The notes below the pieces were generated by a model. That model worked only from the letters and a program-made list of their open reading frames with translations. It was not told where the DNA came from and did no database searches. Positions 55,146 through 64,000 of a stretch of 64,000 bases of DNA are shown here, piece after piece. How positions within the stretch are numbered: position 1 is the stretch's first letter; every line of letters starts with the position of its first letter. This stretch comes from Eutypella sp. D-1. Lineage: Eukaryota; Ascomycota; Sordariomycetes; Xylariales; Diatrypaceae. The translations under genes and the position numbers were made by a program. Where the stretch lies: assembly GCA_023313575.1 (NCBI GenBank), contig JAJTTP010000009.1, forward strand, positions 186,001 through 250,000, given 5' to 3'.

Positions 55146-58100
55146 TCAGACCCCAAACTCCACACTCAAAACCGCAAGCGCATCGCCGAGAAGCGCGCCA
55201 ACCTCAGCATCAGCAGCGTGGGCCGCGACGCGGGCGGCGCGGACGAGGAGGGGGTAGAGGCGGAGGAGATGATTGCGGGAATCCGAGCTGACAGCCCCAC
55301 CACCACCACCACCAGTGTTGGGAATGGCGGAGGGTTCGCAGCGCAGCGCAACGAGGCGCGCGAGGACGCGACCGAGCTCGCGACGCTGGCTGAGCGGCTG
55401 CGGCATGCGGCCGCGGAGCGGCTGATCCGCCGCGTAGGACCTTAGTGTCAGGGCTGCGCGGAGGATCAGGAAGGGCGCTGCTGTGCGCGCTAGACGGGCG
55501 TTTAGGGCCTGCGGTTCCTCTGGCACGAGCGGGGTGCCCTTGTTGTTGCTTGCGGAGGATGCTGTGGATGGCCGACCTAGTGTCATGCCGGGGGGCGGGA
55601 AGGCCGGGGTCGGAGGTTGGATCGTGATGCTCGGGGTCTCGGTATCCTCCTCGTGGCTGGAGACGAGCGAGAACAGCTCGTCGAGACAAACGTAGCACAT
55701 TTTCTCGCGCTTCGTGGGCGGCGGGTCGATGGTGCGACCGCGGCGGGGCTGGTAGAGGTCGGCCAGCCCGACACCGACTTCGCCGCCGCCTGCGCCTTTC
55801 GTGTCGTTGCCGTAGACTATCGCGTGCTCGACGGGCGCGGGGGCATGGATGATGGACATGCGGAATAAGCTCTCCGCAAAGATCCCGCGCGTCTTGTCGG
55901 GTATCGCTTCAGCGCCTAGGGTCGGGAGAATGAGATCCCGTAGTCGGAGGAAGGATGATATGTCGAAGGCCTCATCGTCTTTGATGTTGATCTTATCCGG
56001 CACCTCGTCACATTCTGCATTGGTGATCCCGTTCGCAACCGTCACGACCATCTCCCAGACTTCCTGCACTATCGGGGTCGGGATGTTCAAGATCCGGAGC
56101 TGTGGCAAAGTCGCCTCTAAAATCGCGAGAACCGATGTAGTTGCCTGTTTCCACGGCTGGATTCCCTTCGTGATGATGGGGAACTGGTACTTAAGCACAA
56201 TAGGTTTCGATAGGGCCGAAAGCGCAGCGAGAGCGGCGCCGCTATGATAGATATCGGGATCGGAGGCGTGGTCCGCAATCAGGTTCTGCAGAATCTCCAT
56301 GCTCGCCTTGGACATGGCGACATAAGTACGTTTTTTCGGGCCGAACTCCACCGCCTTTTCCGGATCGTTAAAGGCCAACGAGATCAACTGCGAGGTTTGA
56401 GAGATGAGAGCGGCTGGTGCTCCGTGTATATCTGTCCGTAGCATCTTTAAAACGTCCAGTATCTGGCCTTGCAGTGGTGTTGTATAGTCGATATCGTGAA
56501 CGAAAGCCCCGGGCGTCGCCACTTGGGTGGCTTCATGGAGCAGCGCTAACATCCTGCGTACTTGTTCTACCGTGAGGTCTGCCTCGATGAGGCGATACAC
56601 TTCTCGTAGGGCGGAGATATAGGCCAACAAACAGGCTTGATTATCTGCCACTCGACTATTGTCTTTCTCTGCCGTCACATCCGCAATCGGTATGCCTCGC
56701 GACCACAGATCCCAGGCCAAGTCCAGAGTGGTTTTGTTGAAGTTCTGCTTCGTGCCATTTTTGCTCTGCGATAGGATCTTCGCTAATGCCTTGAATGTCG
56801 CGGTATTGATGTCGAGCACCCGGAAGTCGAGTAACGTGGCGAAGTGTCCGAGTAATTGTTGCCAATAAGAATTGAAGGTCGTATGCTGCGTCAAGACATC
56901 CAGATAATTCGCTAGAAGACCCGAAATGCCGTCGAGGACAACTACGGCCGTGTCGTACCAGTCCCGGCGATACTGCTCGTTGACATTCTGGCCTCCGACC
57001 TCCCTGAGTTCTTTCTCGATAGACGAGAAAAGCTTGAAGATAACGGATTTGATGCAAACCGACCACGCCTCGGGGCTTAGCCTGTCTCCATATGCGTCAA
57101 ATATGCGAAGCAGCGTCTGAATGGCACCTGCAAGAGACTGTCAGTTCAAAAGAAAAGATAGAGAAAAAGAGAAATCTAAAAAGCCAGCATATCAAATAGT
57201 CAACGTACTATTCCGCAGGTCCAGACGCTCATCAGCCGTCACGGTGGTTAATCGCAGCAGAAGCAGCATCCACAGGGCAGCGTCCGCAGACTCATTATCG
57301 GGCTGGGAAGCCGTCGTCACCAGGGCGGATTCGTCCGAGTCCTGGAACAGCTCGCTCGTAATCGTGAGGGACTTGCTCTTCCCTGATAGGAAATCCGAAA
57401 GAACCCAGAAAAACGTGACCGTCTAATGAACAGGGAGAGTGACAAGTTAGAGAATTATGCGGGCATACGTCAGAGTAGGAGGGGGGGGGGGGGGATGGGG
57501 GGCTTACCGTCAATGCGATGTTCAGGTCATCGTCTTGAGAACAAAACTTGTACAGGGTATCAACGAGGATAAGGAAACAGGAATTAGGCAGGGAAGAGAG
57601 GAAGTCGGAGCAAATCAACTGTAGGGAGTTGAAAGCAGACCTGATCAATTTACTCGACCGAGTCGCCAGCGTCATAGGCGCATCGTCAATACCGGGGACA
57701 CCTTCGGCGGCCGACCTCCTTTTCAAGAATATGCTGTCGATCACTTCGAACGTGATGTCCCAGCCAGCAACCAAAGACTCGCCACAACCCTCCAGGAGAC
57801 TCTTGAGTCCTTCTAGGATGATTCTGTGAATATCGACGTCAGCCGCATGATCTGCAACCGAGGTCTGGCGGTTCTCTTGCTGAAGCGGCACGAGGGAGCC
57901 GCGGAGAGCTTCGAGTAAGCGGAGCTGGACCTTCCCGCGAGCATCATCATTGAAATTGCTGGCGGCTTTCGCCGCGTCCAGCGTAAGGTGGACGAGGATA
58001 TCTGCCGCCCGACTTCGCACAGGCGACGTCATTGAGGAAGAGCTTAGGGCCCTGATAAGCTCCGTCGTCAATCGCTGCCAGCCAGAGACCTCCGGAGGGT

Positions 58101-60959
58101 ACATGAGGAGTCGTTCGATATTAATGTTGGCGATGTCACCTAGTTTAGCCAAGGCGAACTGGTCCTCCTGATTGGGCCCAGATGAGGATGGGCCCGATAT
58201 GCTCAGAAGCCTACGATGCTGACCGGTAGGCGTTTTAGAACTGCGGATAGATGATGCCGAGGAGTCTGGCCGGCTTGTCGGCTCGGCCACGGGCTCGGGC
58301 TGCCTTGATAAGAGATTGCATGATGCATCTACTATATCCTGGAAAGCATCGTTGGGAAAATCGACAGTGCTCTCGAGAAGCCTAGACGCCGCGGTTTCAA
58401 CCGAGCGGATCTCCGTGTTAAAGTTCGCAAGCAGGCCTGAAGCTTCCGTATCCGCTCTTGGGTCTGAAGTCTTAGAAGATGCTACGGCTGTCCGCCCCGG
58501 GGACTTCCCCGTTGCAAAAAGGACGAAATCCGCTTGCTGTAGTGTTTCCAATATGATCCGCCAGGATGGGCCGAGGGTTGGGCCCAACGCGATGCCTAGG
58601 TTGATCAGTGCCCGTAGGCATAACAGGTTCCGCGTATTCAGAGTTTGTGGTACGATATTAGCATCTGTGGATGCCTGTCTCTGCCTCTCGCCAGCAGCTC
58701 CTACAGGTGTCACCAGATTTTCAACGCTAAGCAAACCTCGGGCATTACTTAAAAGACTACTCGGCGTTTCTGTAGCAGGGGTCCCGGGCGTCTTCGAGGA
58801 ACCGGCATTTAGACAGGCCGTGAAGGTGTTGGGGGGCACTGCCGCTTTCCCGAGCGTCGTTAAAAATGCGTCGCGGGGTGTAGAAAGCCGTAGCAAGCCC
58901 GCGACATGGGCGAACTTCTGAAAAGCCCGCACGAGTCCGTGATAGTACTCCGAATCCAGCGCGGCGTATAAGAAAGTAGAGCATGTCGCAAGGATCGCAG
59001 GCCAGCATTCCTCGATGATATCCGCACATATCCTTATCTCAGCGAATAGAGGGTGATCTGTTAGGGAGAGAGGGTTGACGGGGACTGGGTTCTTCTTGAA
59101 GGAGCTGGACCGCTCAAGTTTGCTCCCTAGTTTACCCTTGGGCGTGTCAGTACCGCTGCCGTCTGACGGACCGGGCGAATCGCTTCTGGATTCTTGTTGC
59201 CTGGGATTCCGCCTTCGCGCCCGGCTCTCGCCCGGGACGGTAAGCGGAAGTATGAACTTGGCGAGTCCCTCCGATAGAGACGTGATGCAGGACAGGGTTA
59301 AGGCATAGACATAAGACTCCGGAATTTGGGGGGCTTCCGTCTTGTCGAGCTGGTCTATGCAAGGGACACGGACCATGCTCCACTGCGAACTGATGCCGAC
59401 ATTATGGCCTTCTGCGCCCACCGACCCGCTGATGATGCCGGTGACGCCGCTAGCTTCCAGCATGACCTGATCAGATGAGGCGCCGGCATTTGAATAAGGA
59501 TTAGCGACAGGAATAGTGGACTGATGCCCCAGCCCAATGACAGCGGGCCTTTCCGTGCTTAGCCGAACGAAAGTCGCAGTGATATTTTTGAGTACGTTCT
59601 TCTCTCCTTCATTCCCATCATAAAGAGCAAAAATCCGTCTGAGAAGGCTAGGCTCGGCAAAGATGCCTCGGAATACTTCCATGCACAGAGCCCTCTTCCA
59701 GACGGCAGTATCCTGATCCAGTATCTGTGTCAGTATTTCTAGCCCGTTGCCACCTTCGGACGACAAGATACCCAGTTGCCGTCGTAACAGGGTGTATATG
59801 ATGCGGACAAGCCGCACAGATGTGGCAAAGTTCTGCTTTCCGGTCAGGGACTTGGTGATGAAGGGCATGACCTGCGTGCGCAATATGTGTGCCTGCTCGG
59901 GGTGGCTAGAGAAGATGCTAGCGTGACTAGTGAGGACAGACTCTATCAACTCAAGACCAAAGGTCTGGGGTAGTCCGGAAAAGCGCAGGTACTCCGGTCT
60001 TTGATTCTCAGTCATCAGACATATGTCCTTGAATACATGATAGGCATCCATAGCAGCGGCCCGAAGATTTACTGCTCCATCCTGGGTAGGGGCATCACCG
60101 ATGTAATCACCATCGGACGGAGACTCTATCAGAGGTTAAGCAGTGTCGAAGGCGACATATAAAAGGGAAAGGCAAGAGGGGGCTCACTGTCTTCTGCGAC
60201 AACCTTGTCAAAAACGGATACGACCAGCTGCTGGAGGGTGGCAGCGGAGGTATTGTTGATGATGCCATTCTTGCTCGTCTGCAGGATGAAGCAAATGTTC
60301 AAGGCAGTAACGAGGAGATCCCCCTTGATATCGACGGAATAGTTCTGAAGCAAGGTGGGCAGGGCCTGCAGGATCTTGAGCTGGGCATCAACACCAGCAG
60401 AGGTGGCTTCACGCAGGGCTTCAAGAATGGCATTCAGCCGCGAGCGAGGCAGGGCGCTGACGACAATCAGGCGCAGCAAGCAAACGATGGCAATGCCGGT
60501 AAACTTGACATTTTTGGTTCCACAGGCTATGACAAAGGGGTTCACGAAATTGACCTTTTGCGAGAGTTCTATAAGGTTTTCAAGATCAACTACTATTCCG
60601 GGAGGGGGCCACGGCCACAAATGGCATCGCATCTCTGAATCTAAGTATCCTGGCATTCAGGTGGACGGACATACCGGCAGCTACTTGGGCTTCATTACCA
60701 CCTCGGATGTTCTTGAGCTCGTCGAGAGACTTCTCAGCAGCCTACCGGGGGCGGTCAGTCTAATAAACCAGGATACGTCCGGATATCATTGAACGTAATT
60801 TATATGTAATTTGAAATGGGCCTTCATCGATATTGGAAGAATGGCAATACTAGGGGGGGAGGAGGAGGGGGGGAAGCGGACTTGTCTGAGATCATTGTGC
60901 TTGCGTTTGCTCTCCTGGATGAGATTGGCAAGCTCGGTAGCAAGCAGCTGAGTGGTCAT
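55146..60959 (-). CDS. MON2: MON2 homologue, endosome-Golgi trafficking scaffold, six exons
   Basis: Exons 60959-60882, 60741-60675, 60568-60188, 60125-57508, 57422-57209, 57127-55146 sum to 5340 nt, 1779 aa. MON2 is a large peripheral Golgi/endosome protein related to the non-catalytic parts of large Sec7 ARF-GEFs; it works with Neo1/Dop1 in endosome-to-Golgi traffic. The N-terminal DCB region begins LLATELANLIQESKRKHNDL and AAEKSLDELK, then LSQKVNFVNPFVIACGTKN and FTGIAIVCLLRLIV. The HUS-like region follows (DAYHVFKDICLMTENQRPEY, RVLR-type helices) and the conserved VTFFWVLSDFLSGKS. No Sec7 catalytic domain is present, as expected. The first donor is a weak GTCCGC and the first intron is 140 nt; the others have GTATGT, GTGAGC, GTAAGC and GTACGT. 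Divergent from MMS2. Confidence 0.94.
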
Positions 60960-61956
60960 CTTGGCGGAGGGAAATGTCCAGGATCCATGAGGAATGACAA
61001 TGGGACGGAAGAGCCCTCAGATGAGAGATTTAGAATTTGCCTATGGCATAAATTTCCAAGGTTGGCGTTAGATACCTCATCAAGAACATTAAGGACATTA
61101 AAAGACAGGTGTTGTTATCACGGGATTTGAGACGGGCTTGAGACAGGCAGTCATATAAGTTATCAATCAATGCAGTAATCCATGGATGTAGTGTGAGTGT
61201 GAGTACTTGAGGTATGGAAGTGGTCAAAGCCAAAGCCAAAGCGGACTAGGTAATACGTAAGGTGGAAACCTCGAAACACCTGTAAGGCCCAGCCGGGGGG
61301 GTACGGGGGTACAAGGTCTGGTAGCTTTCATCTATTTTAGGTATAGCGTCATACGAACGTTCGTTAGGAGGTACCTAGGTACCTATTACGTAGACAGGCA
61401 GAGGCAGGGAAGAGCACCTGGCAGCCCTGGGCAGCGACAAATCCCACCACTGACTTGACTGACTAAACGAATAGAAAGTAACCGAATACAAAAGGTACAT
61501 AGTGACGAGCGAGAAATATGTGTAATATTTAAGTACACAGACACCTTAAGGTACGACTAGGAAGATGGGAGGTGGGGTCCTAGAAAGCACTCTCAAAGTC
61601 GCTCTCCCTCTGGCTGGCTTCCAAGGTTCTCTTTACACAGAGCAAACCCCCACCAAGGCTATATAGGATTAAGGTCTGACTTGAATGCGATCCATCGTTG
61701 GAACTGCAGGTGAAGTTTGCAAACATCCGGCATCTAACTTAAACTGAACCTTCCTTCGCATCTTCCCCTTTTATTTCTCTCTTTTCTCTTTTTACAACTT
61801 CCCCCTTACTCCACCCAGGTATCTACCTAAAGTAACTTCAACAACTCTGTGCTGCATAAGTCCAAATCGCTGCTATCAAACAGACCGGACGAAATATCGT
61901 ACCCTCCCCTATCTCCCCTGTTGAATACCAAAGAACGCCCCCGTACATCGACAGTC
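60960..61956. promoter_or_regulatory. Divergent promoter between MON2 and MMS2
   Basis: About 1 kb shared between the two start codons. It contains one TACCTAGGTA site and a pyrimidine-rich tract (61750-61815) just above MMS2, a common fungal promoter feature. No coding region. Confidence 0.5.
61372..61381. promoter_or_regulatory. TACCTAGGTA palindrome
   Basis: Extended copy (GGTACCTAGGTACC), 412 bp from the MON2 start and 575 bp from the MMS2 start. Confidence 0.45.
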
Positions 61957-62718
61957 ATGGCCAAGGTTCCCCGGAATTTCCGTTTGCTAGAGGAGCTGGA
62001 GAAGGGAGAGAAAGGTCTCGGTGCTGGTACGTTCAATAAAGAAAAATCACCACCATGCGTGCGGCTACGCGATGTCACAGCTCACAAGCTCACATTATGA
62101 TTTCCGTATCTATCTCGCAGAGGCTTGTTCGTACGGCTTGGACAACCCTGAGGATCTCCTGATGTCAGACTGGAACGGCACCATCCTCGGCCCTCCCCAC
62201 GTGAGTAACCCCAACCCAACCCAACCCTGCGCGGCCGGCCTCTTGATCTTATCTATCGCCTTGCATTTTCACGATCTCGCCATCGATCACCCCCATACCC
62301 CCCTCACCCCCCCCTCTTTATTACACGCGTTAGACTTACTTACCGGTACCTCCAGAGCGTCCACGAGAACCGCATCTACTCGGTAAAAATGCACTGCGGC
62401 GACCAGTACCCCGACAAGCCGCCGACGATCCAGTTCGTCAGCATGGTGAACCTGCCCTGCGTCAACCAGCGGAACGGCCTCGTCGACCCCTCGCAACTGC
62501 CCTGCCTGGCCAACTGGAAGAGAGAGAATACCATGGAGACCATCCTGATTGAGCTGCGCAGGTGCGTTTGTTTGCCCCCAACCCCTCGAAGCAGTATGTT
62601 GACGGTATTGCTAACGCGAACCACCCCGGGTCTTGTCGCTCCGCGCAGATATATGGCTTCGAGTCAGTGTAAGAAGCTGCCTCAGCCGCCGGAGGGCACT
62701 GTGTATCCCGGAAACTGA
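61957..62718 (+). CDS. MMS2: Ubiquitin-conjugating enzyme variant Mms2, four exons
   Basis: Exons 61957-62026, 62121-62200, 62356-62561, 62649-62718 (GTACGT, GTGAGT and GTGCGT donors) give 141 aa, the normal length for Mms2/UEV1. Mms2 pairs with the active E2 Ubc13 to build K63-linked ubiquitin chains in error-free DNA damage tolerance. The order VPRNFRLLEELEKGEKGLGA, SYGLDNPEDLLMSDWNGTIL, HENRIYSVKMHCGDQYPDKP and LPCVNQRNGLVDPSQLPCLA is that of the family. As in all UEVs, the catalytic cysteine motif HPN...C of true E2s is missing. The C-terminus ends MASSQCKKLPQPPEGTVYPG plus N, as in fungal Mms2. Confidence 0.96.
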
Positions 62719-63637
62719 GAGACGGGAGGGGGTAACGAGTGACAGTGACAGGCATATGATGGATATGCAGTGGGACAGGAGGGCATGACACGTTACGAGA
62801 TCGTTTACGAGACACGATAAGACAGAGAAAGAAACAGAGAAAGCCATATTCTTAGCTATGGCCGCATATGGCAGTCTTCTCCCCCCCCCCAGGGACAGAG
62901 GGACAAGGGGTGCAGGCCGTATACACGGTCAACCGGTAGTTCAGTATTGACATGAGGGCTATTAAGGGACCCGTCATGATGTCTAAGCCGAGCAACAGAT
63001 GTCGGGCGTCTTGGTACAACAGTTAGGTTATCATTCGGGTTCTCATCGCCAGTCTTACTTTACTACCTTATGTACCTCGCTCGCGGTACGAACACAGAAG
63101 TTTTGCTTGATGTCTGCTACATTAGTAGTTCAAGGGGCTTGAATGTCGAAATGGAAGTTTTCTACTACTCATCCCATACTTATTCACCGTGTTGCACCGT
63201 GATGTTTCTAATCCATATATGTGGTCATCAATTCAATAGATACAGTCCGCTATCGCAAGCTATAGGTACCTACTCTACATAGGTACCTAGAGTAATGGGG
63301 TCTTTACAAGCTCCAGCTTCGGAATCATCACGTCGTCCCGCTATATTCATATTACCTATTAGATAAACCCCCTCTTTAAACGAATAACTAGATATAATTA
63401 GACAAAATTGCGATATGAGATTATTGAACCTTTTAGCTTGTGATAATTCTTATTACCTGCACTTGCATCCATCCTGCTGATCTCAAATAATAACTTCCCC
63501 CCAGCTCCCTAAAAAGGCTTGATAGAGAGCCCCCCCAAAGCCCGCTTTTGCCTCCTGGTTTCCCTGGCTGGCTGCTGCCATGATAGAGCGGAGAGCGCCA
63601 TGATACGAATACCGAACCTGGTAGCCACCACCCCGCC
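62719..63637. other. Spacer between MMS2 and LYR gene
   Basis: A 10-nt C tract (about 62881-62890) and a GGTACCT-rich pair near 63265-63290 lie here. No gene. The last part is the promoter of the LYR-motif gene. Confidence 0.5.
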
Positions 63638-64000
63638 ATGCCCGCCGTCGTCCACAAGCGGCCCAGCTTGCTCTTCATACCTGCCAACGACTCTCGACAT
63701 CGGGCAGCATGTACGTAACCCCCCCTTCCCCCTTCCCCCGGAGCCACCATCAGCTAACCACAGCCCACCGACCACCACCCCACCAGGTTTCGCCCTCTAC
63801 CGCGCGCTCCTGCGCGAATCCCCATACATCTCGATGACGCCGAAAGCGCGGGCAGCCTGGAGTCCAATCCGTAACCCAATCAAGCACCTAATCCGGCGGG
63901 CCTTCCTGCGGAACCGGGCCGACACATCCCCGCGGCTCGTCTACCCGGCTCTAAGCGCAGGATACCGGACTCTCGAACTCCTACGTTCAGCGCGCGCGTC
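63638..64000 (+). CDS. LYR-motif (complex I LYR family) protein, partial at right edge
   Basis: Exon 1 (63638-63710) encodes MPAVVHKRPSLLFIPANDSR and a few more residues; a 76-nt GTACGT...CCAG intron joins to exon 2 (63787 to the edge). The join gives CFALYRALLRESPYI, a canonical LYR tripeptide with the following Arg/Leu pattern. LYR proteins are small mitochondrial assembly factors that bind acyl carrier protein and Fe-S or complex I/II/III clients. Further basic residues (IRNPIKHLIRRAFLRNRAD) fit the family's positively charged helix. The gene continues past the window, so length and subtype cannot be judged. Confidence 0.8.

Overview
The window is nuclear DNA of a filamentous ascomycete (Pezizomycotina, most likely a sordariomycete; the class is inferred). 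The signs are genes split by 40-140 nt GT-AG introns with CTAAC-like branch sites, fungal-only families (Zn2Cys6 regulator, Pth11-like 7TM protein, fungal kinase and APH-like families), GC-rich exons in AT-richer spacers, solo LTRs, and no operons. All multi-exon models were joined by hand, and each joined length was checked to be a multiple of three.

Left part (1-28.9 kb), accessory in character, with long gene-poor spacers. In order: a broken kinase relic at the edge; a six-exon MFS sugar-porter/SVOP-like transporter (-); a solo LTR; a single-exon hotdog thioesterase (+); a disordered Arg/Asp/Ser-rich protein (-); a single-exon BCS1-like AAA ATPase (+); a four-exon kinase-like protein with a changed catalytic loop (+); an APH-like phosphotransferase (+); a 96-aa Cys/His-rich basic protein (+); a short Pth11/rhodopsin-like 7TM protein (-); and a Zn2Cys6 regulator (-) whose zinc cluster is split by a 548-nt intron.

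Right part (28.9-64 kb), mostly conserved eukaryotic housekeeping genes: PIG-T/Gpi16 (GPI transamidase) divergent from LUC7 (U1 snRNP); an RGG-box protein divergent from a nucleoside 2-deoxyribosyltransferase-like protein; SLP-2/stomatin-like (mitochondrial SPFH); MON2 (endosome-Golgi traffic) divergent from the UEV Mms2 (K63 ubiquitin); and the start of a LYR-motif protein at the right edge. Between them are a 112-aa secreted cysteine-containing protein, an SMP-30-like beta-propeller, a four-exon C2H2 protein and a second solo LTR.

The main non-genic signals are two about 216-bp solo LTRs of one family, each with a perfect 5-bp target duplication; more decayed relatives carrying the same GC hairpin; and a 10-bp palindrome TACCTAGGTA found eight times, only between genes and mostly in promoters or divergent promoter spacers. 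I saw no CRISPR array and no rRNA or confident tRNA gene. I found no clearly new multi-gene system. The most unusual items are the kinase-like protein lacking the usual catalytic residues, the palindrome, and the small secreted and Cys/His-rich proteins.
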